Source of the DNA: Actinomyces qiguomingii
GTDB taxonomy: Bacteria > Actinomycetota > Actinomycetes > Actinomycetales > Actinomycetaceae
NCBI RefSeq assembly: GCF_004102025.1
Contig: NZ_CP025228.1
Location: 434,001-498,000, forward strand
DNA length: 64,000 bases
Reading direction: 5' to 3'
The notes below the pieces were generated by a model, which was not told the DNA's origin, did no database searches, and saw nothing but the letters and a program-made list of their open reading frames with translations. Position numbers and translations under genes: made by a program. This document shows, one piece after another, positions 1-9,600 of the stretch (positions are counted from its first letter, which is position 1; each line of letters opens with the position of its first letter).

Positions 1-369
1 ACCCTCCAGGTCCGGGGATCTGGCTTGGGTCTTCCCTGGGGCTTGTGGCCCGGCGCCCGGTGCGCTGACCGACGGCGGTGACGCCGGCCGGGCTCGGCGC
101 CCGTACCCTTCCCGGGCCCCTGCTTGGACCGCGAATCTGCGGTTATACCGTCTGATAGTGCGTCTGGGGCGGTCCAAGTGCAGCCCGGGCGGCCAAGCAG
201 ACACGGACCAGTCGACCGAACCGCAAGCAGCCACGCACCCCGGACACCACGCCAACCCCCGCCCCGACACCAGCAAACCGGAAGACCCGGCTGACGTCGC
301 CTGCGGTGCCCGCCATGACTTGGCGTTGTGGTCCTTGTGGGAATGCTGTCCCTGTGGGAGGGTGAACTC
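1..369. other. Intergenic stretch with a decayed GGTCCAA-type repeat
   Basis: I see no convincing gene here. Between about 119 and 193 there is a degenerate copy of the TTGGACC repeat module that recurs at 28.9, 42.3 and 52.0 kb: a CTTGGACCG start, a GTCTGATAGTGCGT core and a GGTCCAAG end. The last 15 bases carry the ribosome binding site of the next gene. Confidence 0.4.
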
Positions 370-981
370 ATGAGCGAGCGCAGCCGCTGGATCGTGCCCA
401 TCGCCCTAGGGGCAGCTGGTGTCGCCTATGTGAATGGACGCCTGCGCCCGCGCGGCGATGCTGCTGAGCCCCTGCCCGGGGACGAGCTCCTGCCCGACGC
501 CGAGATCGTTGAGACGCATGAGACGGTGTTGCAGGCGCCCGTGGCTGACGTATGGCCCTGGCTGGTCCAGATGGGCTACGGGCGTGGCGGTTTCTACTCC
601 TTCGATGCGCTGTGTCAGCTCGTCGGTGTGGGCATCTCCAGCACTGATGCGATCAACCCCTCGTGGCAGAACCTGACGGAGGGTGACTCGGTGGACCTGG
701 CGGAGGATATCTCCCTCGGCGTCGCCCGCCTGGAGCCGGAGCGCTGCCTCATCCTGTCCAGCGAGGGTGGAAGCGCCCCCGTGGGCAATGAGATGGAATT
801 CGACTTCACGTGGGCGTTCGTCCTCACCTCGACGGGACTGCATTCCTGCCGCCTTACGGTGCGCGAGCGATACGTGCCCCAAACGCCGGCCGCCCGACGA
901 ATGCTGCGGACTATACGTCCGGTCGCGCGGCTCATGACGCACGGCATGCTTCACGGCCTGCGACGTCGTACCCGGGGCTGA
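370..981 (+). CDS. SRPBCC-like (polyketide cyclase/START-fold) protein
   Basis: The 203-residue product has the look of the SRPBCC ligand-binding fold: a short hydrophobic N-terminal segment (WIVPIALGAAGVAYV, about residues 7-21), then a domain beginning ETHETVLQAPVADVWPWLVQMG, the usual start of cyclase/dehydrase-like proteins, followed by alternating beta strands and a helical C-terminus. No catalytic residues can be assigned and the ligand is unknown. I chose the ATG at 370 because GGGAGG lies 7 bases upstream; an in-frame start at 328 has no such signal. The gene stands alone. The next genes are on the opposite strand and converge on it. Confidence 0.7.
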   Translation: MSERSRWIVPIALGAAGVAYVNGRLRPRGDAAEPLPGDELLPDAEIVETHETVLQAPVADVWPWLVQMGYGRGGFYSFDALCQLVGVGISSTDAINPSWQNLTEGDSVDLAEDISLGVARLEPERCLILSSEGGSAPVGNEMEFDFTWAFVLTSTGLHSCRLTVRERYVPQTPAARRMLRTIRPVARLMTHGMLHGLRRRTRG

Positions 982-1016
982 GGGCGAGGAGCGACGGCGA
1001 TCATCGGTGCGTCGAC

Positions 1017-1787
1017 TCAGATGACATCCCGGCGCAGTCCGGCGCGCAGCCGGGCGACGGCGTGTCGGGTGGTCGCCAGGCCTACGCCCGCCCAGGTGAG
1101 TGCCACTAGCAGGTCGCGGGCCAACAGCGCGCCGATGCCGTCGGCTCCTGTATCGAGGGTGCTCACCGTGCCGCTCATGGGCGCGAGGGCAGCGAGCACA
1201 CGCAGCCATGCCGGACACAGCGACAGCGGCACAATCACGCCGGTCAGCAGCGGCAAGAACGTGGAGACGATGGTCGCTCCCAGGTAGGGGTCGGGCAGGT
1301 CGACGCCGATGCCTGCCGCGCCGACCCCCAGCAGTAGTCCGCAGACGACGGCGACAGGCGCCAGGGCCACGACCCGCCCCAGCATGGCTACATCTTGGGC
1401 GGCAGAGAGAGCGAACACCGCGCCGATGGCGGCTGCCCCGGTGAGCAGGGCCAACAGCGCGGGCACGGCCGCGACCGCGAACCAGTAGGCCAGGTCCAGA
1501 CGGCGACGCGTGTGCACCTCCTGGAAGACGCCCAGGTTGCGGTCGGCGGCAACGGTGCCTACAACCCCAGCGCATACGGAACTCGCCAGGGCCACCAGCG
1601 CGGCGGCGTAGCCGGTGCGCACCAGGTCGGGGGCTGACAGATCCGCGCCCAGCAGGACGTCGTAGGCGATGTTCAGCAGCGGCAGCACCAGCAGCGTCAC
1701 CACGGCCGTGCCCACGGTGGCGAAGGCCGTCGACGACGCCCACGTCACGCGCACCCCCGAGGCCAGGCGCCGGATGAACAACCCCAT
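1017..1787 (-). CDS. ABC-2 type transporter permease (second subunit)
   Basis: A 256-residue integral membrane protein with about six hydrophobic segments, typical of ABC-2 exporter permeases (for example TVGTAVVTLLVLPLLNIAYD, a segment near VAAVPALLALLTGAAAIGAV and another near TIVSTFLPLLTGVIVPLSL). It is the last gene of a three-gene minus-strand operon. Its ATG shares one base with the TGA of the preceding permease, and a full GGAGGTGAT ribosome binding site precedes it, so a longer in-frame start at 1883 is unlikely. With its partner it should form a heterodimeric export channel in the cytoplasmic membrane. The substrate cannot be read from sequence; drug, lipid or peptide export are all possible. 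Confidence 0.85.
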   Translation of the reverse strand: MGLFIRRLASGVRVTWASSTAFATVGTAVVTLLVLPLLNIAYDVLLGADLSAPDLVRTGYAAALVALASSVCAGVVGTVAADRNLGVFQEVHTRRRLDLAYWFAVAAVPALLALLTGAAAIGAVFALSAAQDVAMLGRVVALAPVAVVCGLLLGVGAAGIGVDLPDPYLGATIVSTFLPLLTGVIVPLSLCPAWLRVLAALAPMSGTVSTLDTGADGIGALLARDLLVALTWAGVGLATTRHAVARLRAGLRRDVI

Positions 1788-2545
1788 CAGATCACCTCCA
1801 GGGTCCCGGCGCGCGTGGCCATTCGCAGCGCCCGTCGCCCCAGAAAGGCGGCGAGGCTCAGCCAGGCGGCCACGCACACGCACCAGCCGGCCACATCCAC
1901 GGCGTCGACGGCGCGCCCCAGCAGCAGGTCAAAGGGCATGGATAGGGGCAGGAAACGGCTGAACCCGGCTAGCCAGGACGGCGGCGCGGTGGAGGTGAAC
2001 AGGATCCCCGAGGCGATGAACACCGGCACCAGCAGCAGTTCCTCATAGGCAATCGCGTTGGGTGTGAGCACAAACAGCGCCGCGATCACGAAGCTCAGCG
2101 CCAGACAGCCCGCCAGCAGCAGGAGTGCAGCCAAGACCATGCGGCCTGCCCCCATCCAACCGGGGACGGTGAAGTCCACCGACCAGGACGCCACCGCCCA
2201 CGTGCACCATGCCACCGGTAACGCCGCCAGCCCGAAGGAGGCCGCGGCGCAGACGACGGCCGCCAGCAAGCGTAGGGCCCCGATCGGTGCCGTCACCAGG
2301 TGCGCCAGGGTGCCTTTGAACCGTTCGAATCCAATGATGCCGGCGGCACAGGTGGTGGTGGTCCACATGCCGATCACGCCGCCGCGCACCCACCCCTGGG
2401 TGGGGGTGATCCCGCCCCAGGCGCGGGCGGCGAGGAACTGCACCAGCGTGGTGGCGATGGTGGTGAAGACCATTAGCTGGATGAAGTAGGGGACGGACAC
2501 GAACTGGCGGACGTGGAAGACCGTCATGCGCAGCTGCCGGATCAT
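1787..2545 (-). CDS. ABC-2 type transporter permease (first subunit)
   Basis: A 252-residue membrane protein of the ABC-2 type with about six transmembrane segments. The N-terminal part IRQLRMTVFHVRQFVSVPYF is a cytoplasmic lead-in followed by hydrophobic stretches, including LLLVPVFIASGILFTSTAPP near the C-terminus, where family members often have a re-entrant loop. The ATG overlaps the ATPase stop codon as ATGA, which indicates translational coupling. The upstream in-frame extension to 2719 translates into low-complexity sequence inside the ATPase gene and is rejected. It pairs with the next permease and is energised by the ATPase upstream. Confidence 0.87.
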   Translation of the reverse strand: MIRQLRMTVFHVRQFVSVPYFIQLMVFTTIATTLVQFLAARAWGGITPTQGWVRGGVIGMWTTTTCAAGIIGFERFKGTLAHLVTAPIGALRLLAAVVCAAASFGLAALPVAWCTWAVASWSVDFTVPGWMGAGRMVLAALLLLAGCLALSFVIAALFVLTPNAIAYEELLLVPVFIASGILFTSTAPPSWLAGFSRFLPLSMPFDLLLGRAVDAVDVAGWCVCVAAWLSLAAFLGRRALRMATRAGTLEVI

Positions 2546-3546
2546 CGCGTGAGCCTGTCCGCCAGGGCCAGGTAGGCCTCCTCCAGCGACGCCGGTCGAG
2601 TCACCAGATCCGTGGGCGCCTCCGCCCCGATCTCGGTGAGAGCAGTCGCCAGGGCTGCGGCGCGGGCCTCCCGGTCTGCACCCGAGTCGCCCGCGGCCCA
2701 GTAGACGGTCACCGCCCACCGGCTCGAGGCGGGGCGCTGCACGACGACGGCGCCGGCCCCCAAACGCTCCTGCAGCCGGGCGGCGCCGTCGGCCAGGTGG
2801 GCCGGCAGGGTGAAGCCGCTGGTCATGACGATACCGGCGTGGGTGGCGACGTCGTGGACCGTCCCGCGGGTGACGATCCGACCCGCCCCGATCACGCTGA
2901 TCGTGTCGGCGAGCTCCTCCACCTCCGGCATGGAGTGGGAGGTCAGCAGCACCCCGGTGCCGTCTGCGGCCAGTTCTCGTATCAGGTCGCGCACCTGGAG
3001 GGCGACGTCGGGGTCCAGGCCGGTGGTCGGCTCATCCAGCAGGAGTAGCGGGGGAGAACCGAGCAGGGCGCGCGCCAGGTGCAGGCGCTGCAACATGCCG
3101 CGGGAGAACGCGCTGGCCTTGCGGGTGGCCACGTCGGCCAGGCCCATGCGCTCCAGCGCGCTATCCACGGCTTGCCTGCGCCGGTGCCGGTCCAGCCCCT
3201 GCAGGTCGGCGAAAAACAACAGGTTGTCTCGGGCGGTGGCGCGCGGGTAGAAGCCGAGTTCCCCGCCGAGCACCAGGCCCAGGCGGGCGCGTGCCGCCTC
3301 GGGGCGACGCACGGCGTCGACGCCGTCGACTCGGATCTGGCCGGCGGTGGGGGCCAGCAGGGTGGCGCACATGCGCACGGTTGTGGTCTTACCCGCCCCA
3401 TTGGGACCCAGTAGGGCGTGCACCTGGCCTGGGGCGACGCTCAGGGAGAGGTCGTCGACGGCGATGAAGCCGTCCTTGCCGAAGGTGCGCCGCAGCCCGG
3501 AGGCTGCCAGAACAGGGGCGTTACCGGCAGTTAGCGTTGGTGGCAC
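2542..3546 (-). CDS. ABC transporter ATP-binding protein
   Basis: A 334-residue ATPase with Walker A GPNGAGKTT (residues 47-55), an ABC signature variant SRGMLQR (the canonical LSGGQ is degenerate, as in many DrrA-like exporter ATPases), Walker B LLLLDEP followed by the D-loop TGLDP, and the switch histidine in TSHS. The last 100 residues form the extra C-terminal domain common in ABC-2 exporters. It heads the operon and starts at GTG. It should couple ATP hydrolysis to export through the two downstream permeases. No dedicated regulator lies beside it. The biosynthetic cluster begins 3 kb away on the other strand, so a link between them is only a possibility. Confidence 0.9.
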   Translation of the reverse strand: MPPTLTAGNAPVLAASGLRRTFGKDGFIAVDDLSLSVAPGQVHALLGPNGAGKTTTVRMCATLLAPTAGQIRVDGVDAVRRPEAARARLGLVLGGELGFYPRATARDNLLFFADLQGLDRHRRRQAVDSALERMGLADVATRKASAFSRGMLQRLHLARALLGSPPLLLLDEPTTGLDPDVALQVRDLIRELAADGTGVLLTSHSMPEVEELADTISVIGAGRIVTRGTVHDVATHAGIVMTSGFTLPAHLADGAARLQERLGAGAVVVQRPASSRWAVTVYWAAGDSGADREARAAALATALTEIGAEAPTDLVTRPASLEEAYLALADRLTR

Positions 3547-3663
3547 ACGGCAACTATGGCATGGGTCGAGCCTTCGTTGAACCAGGAGGCCACGGTGCCT
3601 ACCTTTCTGGATCGGATCGGTTTACGGTTATTCATGCATCGTGGGCCGTCCGAGACGAATCGT

Positions 3664-3689
3664 CGCCGGGGCGTATTCCCGCCCCGGCG
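3664..3689. promoter_or_regulatory. Perfect 10-bp hairpin in a divergent promoter region
   Basis: CGCCGGGGCG and CGCCCCGGCG form a perfect 10-bp stem with a 6-base loop. It lies between the divergent ABC operon and the DUF2516-dtd-PPTase operon, so it is not at the 3' end of either unit and lacks a U tract. It may be a protein site, a 5' UTR structure or an insulator. Confidence 0.5.
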
Positions 3690-3737
3690 CGCTTTCGCCC
3701 AAGGGGGATGACGCTCGCGGCGTCGCGAGGCGGAGGC

Positions 3738-3743
3738 TACAGT
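3738..3743 (+). promoter_or_regulatory. -10 element TACAGT, probably leaderless start
   Basis: TACAGT ends six bases before the GTG start of the DUF2516 gene. In actinobacteria a TANNNT box at this distance usually marks a leaderless transcript. No clear -35 box is visible. Confidence 0.45.
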
Positions 3744-3749
3744 TGAGGG

Positions 3750-4148
3750 GTGGAGATTCTGGGACTCGTCGCCTACTACCTGGCGCTGGCCGTCGGCTTG
3801 ATCTGGCGGCTTGCGCAGCTCGCCGCCGTGGGCCTGGGCGTCTGGGCGCTTTTCGACGCGCTGACCCGCGACTCCTCCCACTTCATTGCCGCCGGCAAGC
3901 GCACCAAGGGCTTCTGGCTCGGTGTCAATGCTGTGAGCATCGCTGTGCTCGTGTTGATGGGGTCCAACTCCATGCTGGGCCTGCTGGGCGTGGTCGCCAG
4001 TGCCGTCTACCTGGCCGATGTCCGCCCCGCACTGCGGTACTACTCGCCGGTGCGGGTGCGTTCCTCCATCCGTTTCCCCGGAAGCGGCAACGGCCGTGGC
4101 GGTCTCGGGGGCGGTCGGGGCCCGCGCGACTGGACTCCCGGCCGCTGA
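3750..4148 (+). CDS. DUF2516 family small membrane protein
   Basis: A 132-residue protein with three or four hydrophobic helices ([33 protein letters not shown] and a pair around [20 protein letters not shown]), the motif [13 protein letters not shown], and a Gly/Arg-rich tail. This matches the actinobacterial DUF2516 family, whose function is unknown. The stop codon overlaps the dtd start by one base, so the two are co-transcribed and coupled; this pairing is common in actinobacteria. The GTG start is preceded by a -10-like TACAGT at leaderless spacing. Confidence 0.75.
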   Translation: MEILGLVAYYLALAVGLIWRLAQLAAVGLGVWALFDALTRDSSHFIAAGKRTKGFWLGVNAVSIAVLVLMGSNSMLGLLGVVASAVYLADVRPALRYYSPVRVRSSIRFPGSGNGRGGLGGGRGPRDWTPGR

Positions 4149-4603
4149 TGCGCGCCGTTCTTCAGCGCGTGCGCCGGGCGGCCGTGCGGGTCGACGGCGA
4201 GGTGGTCGGTTCGATAGACCGGCCCGGGTTACTCGCCCTGGTGGGGGTCACTCATGACGACGGCGCCGCGCAGGTGGCCACGGTTGCCCGCAAGATCGCC
4301 GAGCTGCGGCTCTTCGACGGTCCCGGCGACGACGGCGGGGCCGCGGGACGGGAGGTGTCGGTGTCCGACCTGGGGGCGCCGGTGCTGGTCATCTCTCAGT
4401 TCACCCTGTACGCCGACGTGCGCAAGGGGCGGCGTCCCTCCTGGAACGGTGCGGCCCCGGGGGCGGTGGCCGAACCCCTGGTGGAGGCGGTGGTCGCCGA
4501 GCTGCGCGGCCGCGGCCTGGAGGTGTCCACGGGCAGCTTCGGCGCTCATATGGATATCGACGCCGAACTGGACGGTCCCGTGACGATCCTGGTGGAGGCA
4601 TGA
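4148..4603 (+). CDS. dtd: D-aminoacyl-tRNA deacylase
   Basis: Hydrolyses D-amino acids (and glycine mischarged on tRNA-Ala) from tRNA. The 151-residue product has the full family layout: N-terminus [20 protein letters not shown], the active-site motif SQFTLYAD (residues 83-90), RRPSWN after it, and the C-terminal Gly-cisPro loop DGPVT followed by ILVEA. In the second motif Asp replaces the more usual Asn. The start ATG overlaps the DUF2516 stop (TGATG) and the stop overlaps the PPTase start (ATGA), so the three genes form one operon. A decayed second copy of the 3' half lies at 19,996-20,184. Confidence 0.95.
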   Translation: MRAVLQRVRRAAVRVDGEVVGSIDRPGLLALVGVTHDDGAAQVATVARKIAELRLFDGPGDDGGAAGREVSVSDLGAPVLVISQFTLYADVRKGRRPSWNGAAPGAVAEPLVEAVVAELRGRGLEVSTGSFGAHMDIDAELDGPVTILVEA

Positions 4604-5289
4604 GCCAGCAGGCGCAGTGGCTGCGGTTGCTGCTGCCGCCGTCGGTTGCCGTCGTCGAAACGAGGCAGGAGCGGCCTTATCCCCTCTATCCGCAGGAGCA
4701 GGCCTTCATCGCTGGCGCCGTTGCCGGCAGGATCCGGGAGTTCACCACAGTCCGCTGGTGTGCCGACCGGGCTCTGCATGACATCGGCCATCGGCGTCCT
4801 GCACAGGTACCGGGTCCGGCGGGGGAACCATCGTGGCCCCCGGGGGTGGTGGGCTCAATGACGCACTGCCGGGGCTACCGTGCCGCGGCTGTGGCGATGG
4901 CATCTGACCTGGACTCGATTGGGATCGATGCGGAGCCCGATGCGGCCCTGCCTGCGGGTGTGTTGGAGCATGTCGCCTCGGCGAGGGAGAAGCACCTGTG
5001 CGAGCGCCTCGCGTCCTGGAGTCCCGGAGTGTCCTTCGACCGGCTCCTGTTCAGCATCAAGGAGTGCGTGTTCAAGGCCTGGTTCCCCTGTGAAGGGACC
5101 TGGCTGGACTTCGAGGACGCTGAGGTCACCATCAGCTGTGACGGTCGGTTCACGGTCTGTGTGCGCAGAAGCGGCAACGGTCTGGGGCCGCTGAGCGGGC
5201 GGTGGCTGGCCGAGCGCGGCCTGCTGGTCGCAGCGCTGGCGGTTCCATCGGGCGACTGGGAGCGTGCTCGGGCTGGGCAGGATCGGTGA
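4600..5289 (+). CDS. 4'-phosphopantetheinyl transferase (EntD/Sfp superfamily)
   Basis: Transfers the phosphopantetheine arm of CoA to the conserved serine of carrier domains. Visible motifs are GSMTHCRGY (substrate pocket), IGIDAEP with the Mg-binding acid pair (about residues 107-113), and KECVFKAW (about 153-160), which supplies the conserved Glu and Lys. At 229 residues it has the EntD-like size. It is coupled to dtd by ATGA and sits 1.4 kb upstream of a PKS and NRPS with one ACP and two PCP domains, so activating those proteins is its likely job. The window shows no separate acpS, so a broader housekeeping role cannot be excluded. Confidence 0.9.
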   Translation: MSQQAQWLRLLLPPSVAVVETRQERPYPLYPQEQAFIAGAVAGRIREFTTVRWCADRALHDIGHRRPAQVPGPAGEPSWPPGVVGSMTHCRGYRAAAVAMASDLDSIGIDAEPDAALPAGVLEHVASAREKHLCERLASWSPGVSFDRLLFSIKECVFKAWFPCEGTWLDFEDAEVTISCDGRFTVCVRRSGNGLGPLSGRWLAERGLLVAALAVPSGDWERARAGQDR

Positions 5290-5348
5290 CACGGGAGTCT
5301 CCACGAGTCCTAGTCTGTAGGTGTCCTATAAACTAGGGGTGAAGATAT

Positions 5349-5367
5349 TGTGAAAGTCACATACTAT
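5349..5367 (+). promoter_or_regulatory. TGTGA/TCACA palindrome overlapping a -10 box
   Basis: TGTGA AAG TCACA (5349-5361) is a perfect inverted repeat with a 3-base centre. It is followed directly by TACTAT (5362-5367), a good -10 hexamer. The stretch is unusually AT-rich for this genome. It lies 150 bases upstream of the SDR-like gene, so it may be the operator-promoter of the biosynthetic cluster. The arms match CRP/FNR half-sites, but the spacer is shorter than in CRP sites. Confidence 0.45.
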
Positions 5368-5515
5368 AGAACGTCGTTTTACAAGCTCGGCCCTCAGTGG
5401 TAGCCTGGATTCGCAGCGATAAGAATAGCTGCAGCGCTTCCTCGGTGGTCGCGTAGTCATTGCTTGCAGAGTGGCGACGCCGTGCGCTTCTTTATTTTCT
5501 CTGAGAGGTTAGTTC

Positions 5516-6421
5516 ATGGCGAGTGCTGCAGATCTTGTGATTGGCTGCGGCCCTGTGGGTCGGTCTGTTGTCCGCGTTCTCACTACCCGAGGGCAGGCTG
5601 TTACCGCAGCCTCGAGGAATCGGCCCCATGGTTTCTCTGACGACTGGGTCCGTCTGGATGCCAACAATGCGAGCGCCGTCGCCCGGGTCGCAGCGGGCGC
5701 GGAGCGCGTCTATCTGTGCGCCGCCCCTCCGATGGTGCGGTGGGCGTCGGAGTTCGAGCCCCTCGTCAGTGCGGTGCTTGCGGGGCTCAAGGAGGGAACG
5801 ACGCTGGTGTTTGCGGGGAACCTGTACCCCTACGGCGATCAGGGCATCGTCATCTCCGAGTCCTCCCGGGAGCTGGCGCGAGGCCCGAAGGGCAGGCTCA
5901 GGGCCCGGCTGGATCAGATGGTTCTGTCCAGTCGAGGACTCTCGACGGCCGTGGTACGGTCGTCGTCCTTCTACGGCCCCGGTGTTGGGACATCGAGAGC
6001 GGGGCGGGCGGAGATCGAGGCGATGATGGCCGGTAAGCCGGTTCCCGCCCTCGGGTCGCCGGACGAGCTCCACTCCATGACCTATATCGATGACTTCGGA
6101 CGAGCGCTTGTCAATGTCGCGCACGACCGTAGTTCGCATGGTCGGGTGTGGCTTGCGCCGGTTCAGCCGGCCATGTCGCAGCGCGAGCTTCTCACTGCGA
6201 TCGGTTCCGGGCCCGGGGTCAAGCCAAAGTTCCGTGTCGCCAACAGCTTCATGCTCGCAGCTTTTGGTCTGGTGAGTCCGACGATGCGATCGCTTCGGGA
6301 GACCTACTACATCCATGCGAAGCCCTTCCTCGTTGATTCGTCCCAGTACACCGAGCACTTCGGTGACGCGGCCACGAGCCTTGAGGACTCGGTTGCTCAG
6401 ACCTTGGGGGCGCTGGGCTGA
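5516..6421 (+). CDS. NAD(P)-binding epimerase/reductase-like protein (atypical extended SDR)
   Basis: A 301-residue Rossmann protein. It starts DLVIGCGPVGRSVVRVL, with a GxGxxG nucleotide motif, and contains NLYPYGDQG, SSFYGPG and YIDDFGRALVNV, the pattern of extended SDR (epimerase/dehydratase) proteins. The usual YxxxK catalytic pair is not visible where expected (the region reads KGRLRARLDQMV), so it may be a reductase using another residue, or a non-catalytic relative. It lies 236 bases upstream of the PKS on the same strand. A role in tailoring or reductive processing of the PKS-NRPS product is inference from position. The ATG is preceded by GAGAGG. Confidence 0.65.
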   Translation: MASAADLVIGCGPVGRSVVRVLTTRGQAVTAASRNRPHGFSDDWVRLDANNASAVARVAAGAERVYLCAAPPMVRWASEFEPLVSAVLAGLKEGTTLVFAGNLYPYGDQGIVISESSRELARGPKGRLRARLDQMVLSSRGLSTAVVRSSSFYGPGVGTSRAGRAEIEAMMAGKPVPALGSPDELHSMTYIDDFGRALVNVAHDRSSHGRVWLAPVQPAMSQRELLTAIGSGPGVKPKFRVANSFMLAAFGLVSPTMRSLRETYYIHAKPFLVDSSQYTEHFGDAATSLEDSVAQTLGALG

Positions 6422-6576
6422 GCTGCTGTTGACTCCGCTCGGCGGGCCCTGTCTCTTCCAGGTCGCCGGCGGCGCCTCCTGGCGCTGAGGGTTGGTCAGG
6501 GCTCGCAGGCGACCCGAAGGGGTGGGCTTCCTTCTCCGGTCGCCGTCCGGACTCTGAATCGTTGTGCGCAGAGTCC

Positions 6577-6595
6577 CCCATCGATGTTCGATGGG
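6577..6595. promoter_or_regulatory. 19-bp palindrome upstream of the PKS gene
   Basis: CCCATCGA and TCGATGGG are perfect 8-base arms around TGT, ending 62 bases before the chosen PKS start. The size and symmetry suit a dimeric repressor or activator. It could also fold as a short RNA hairpin in the 5' UTR. Confidence 0.5.
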
Positions 6596-6657
6596 TGCTC
6601 CGCTATGCGCGCATGCTCTCTATATCGTATCTGAAGACTACTGAAGGCGTGGTTAAG

Positions 6658-9600
6658 GTGAGTGCACAGTCGGTTGCAATCGTGGGGATGGCGTGTCGAT
6701 TCCCGGGGGCGCAGACGGTCTCTGATTTCTGGGCGAATATCCGGGGAGGGGTTGATTCCATATCCGAAGTTCCGGCCGATCGCTGGAACGCGACATCGTT
6801 CTTCTCCTCGAGGGGCGTTCGCGGCAGGTCGAGGACGAAGTGGGGCGGCTTCATCTCGGACGTGACCTCGTTCGATGCCGAGTTCTTCGGGATATCGCCG
6901 CGGGAGGCGGAGACTCTTGACCCTCAGCAGCGTCTCCTGCTTGAAGTGGCCTATGAGGCGCTCGAGGACGCATCGCTCACCGAGGATATCCTCGGGGGGC
7001 TCCGGGTCGGTGTGTTCGTGGGCGGATTTACCCTCGAGTACATGATGATGCAGCTCGGGGGATCAGAGTACTCCGGCGTCACTCCCCATACGGCCACGGG
7101 GTCGATGATGACCCTCCTGGCGAACCGCTTGTCCTACGTCTACAACTTCCGTGGGCCAAGTGTGACCGTCGATACCGCGTGCTCCTCGAGCCTCACCGCG
7201 ACGCATATGGCCGTCACCTCCCTCGAGCGGGGGGAGTGCGATATTGCTGTCGTTGGTGGCGTGAACGCCATCATGAGCCCGGCCTACATGGTGGCTGAGT
7301 CGCGGGCTGGAATGTTGTCGCCGACCGGCACCTCTCATCCGTTCGATGGCAGCGCTAACGGATATGTCCGCGGGGAGGGAGCGGGCGTCGTGGTGCTGAT
7401 GCCCGGTGACGGAGTGGACCCTGGGCGGCAGTCGTGTTACGCGACGATTGTGGCGAGCGGCGTCAACCAAGATGGTGCCAGTGAGGGGATCACCGTACCT
7501 AATGGTGACGCCCAGAGTGACTTGACCAGGCTCACTCTCGCCCGGGCCGGCCTGTCCTCGAACGAGATTGCCTTCGTTGAGGCGCACGGCACCGGCACTC
7601 CTGTTGGTGATCCGATTGAGGCGAACTCTCTGGGACGGGTCCTCGGTGAGGGGCGGAAGTCCCCGTGCTACATTGGATCCGTCAAGGCCAACATCGGCCA
7701 TCTCGAGGCGGCCGCCGGTGTTGCCGGGCTCATCAAAGCGGTGCTGGAGCTGCACCACGGTGAGATCGTTCCGCAATTGCACGTCAACCAGGTGAACTCC
7801 GCCATCGATCTCGAGGCACTAAATCTCGCCATCCCGACGGGCGTCGTTCCGTTGGGGCCTCACGACCGCTACGCGCTTGTCAATTCCTTCGGATTTGGTG
7901 GCGCGAACGCCCAGGTTATCCTACGTCGCAGTGATGAGGAGTCGGGTGAGCGCGGCGTTGAGGGAGGCGGGGCGGTACTGCTCGCACTGTCGGCGCGTTC
8001 ACCTGAGGCGCTCGAGGCTCGGGCCCACCAGATCGCCGATTATATTGAGGAATCGGGTCGATCGGTTCATGAGGTTGCCGCCCAGCTCGTGGTGGCACGG
8101 GACCACCATCCTATGAGGTGCTCGGTCAGTGCGAGTAGCGCTGAGCGGGTTGTTGAGCTTCTACGAACGGTCGGGGCGGATGACGCGATCCGGTCCGATC
8201 CGTCTTCTCGTTTGGCATTCGTGTACTCCGGGATGGGGCCTCAGTGGAACGGGATGGGGGCGGAGCTGTATGCCTCGGAGGAGGTCTTCAGGAGGACGAT
8301 TGAGACAATTGCCTCATATGCCTCCGAGAGTCTTCCCTGGCGGTTGACCGATGCGTTCACCGGAGGGCTTGACGAGAGGATGATGGCCCAGACCATCTAC
8401 GCGCAACCTGCGGGATTCGCCCTTCAGGTGGGATTGACGGCGCTCCTGGCGTCATGGGGTATCAAGCCGGCAGTTGTGTGCGGTCACAGCGCCGGTGAGC
8501 CGGCGGCGGCGTACGCCGCGGGTGCGCTTTCCCTGCAGGAGGCCACACTCGTCAGCGTCACACGAAGCGTGACTCAGCAGACGGCGGCCGGGCAGGGACG
8601 ACTGCTCGCAGTGGGCTGTTCGCACGAGCGAGCGCGGGAGCTGATGGCCGCGTGGCGGCAGGACCATGATCTGGAGACGGCCGCCGTCAACAGCCCGGCC
8701 TCCTGTGCGCTGGTGGGTCCCGAGGACCAGCTGCGCGATCTCGGAGCGCACCTGGACCGGGCCGAGGTCTTCAATCGCATGGTTCCCGGCGAGGTCCCCT
8801 ACCACTCCAGCCGGATGGAGCCGCTCGAGGCGGAGATCCGGTTGAGGCTGAAGGACCTGAGCCCACGTCTGACGAGGATACCAATGGTCTCGACGGTGAC
8901 GGGCGCGGTCGTCGACGGGTCCGAGCTGGATGCGGGGTACTGGTACGCCAACGTCAGGCGGACCGTGCAGTTCAACGAGGCGGTTGGCACTCTGGTGGAT
9001 CTGGGTGCCGATGTGTTCCTAGAGGTGACGCCGCATCCGGCGCTGACCCGGTCGCTCATCGAGAGTACCGAGGATCGGAAGAAGGACTGCAGGGACCGTA
9101 CGGTGGCGACTCTGCGCCGGGGCGAGTCCGACATAGAGTACCTTCTTAGTGCGGTCGGGCGGCTGTACTGCTGCGGTGTGCGGGTGAGCTGGCAGGAGAT
9201 GTATCGTGGGGCCTCCGTCGCGGGACGGCTGCCATGTTACCCCTGGCGGCGGCAGGCCTACTGGCAGGAGTCCGAGGCCTCGGCCCGGCGGGTCGCTTCC
9301 AGGCCCCATCCATTCATCGCGCATGGCGACGACGGCGGGACGCAGGTGTGGGATGTCGATCTCTTCACCGATGATCTGGCGTGGTTGGACGACCATCGGA
9401 TCGAGGATGAGGTCGTCTTCCCGGCGGCGGGCTACGTCGAGCTCGCGATGTGGGCAGCCGAACGCGTCTATGGACGGTTGTCCAGGCTCACGTTCCATGA
9501 TGTGAGCTTCGAGCGCGCGCTCTATCTGGATCCGGAGGCTCCTGCGCCGGTACGGCTGCGTTTCGATCGTGACTCGGGCCGCTTCAGCGTGAGCAGCAGG

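Noticed and set aside
406..1743. 445-codon open frame on the minus strand
   Set aside because: It overlaps the SRPBCC gene and the permease, encodes Arg/Gly-rich low-complexity sequence, and is a by-product of high GC content.
1017..3546. ABC exporter as the dedicated transporter of the PKS-NRPS product
   Set aside because: It is over 2 kb away on the opposite strand, separated by dtd and DUF2516; nothing in the sequence links them.
3664..3689. Rho-independent terminator
   Set aside because: The stem is strong, but it lies between divergent operons and has no U tract, so it ends no transcript that I can see.
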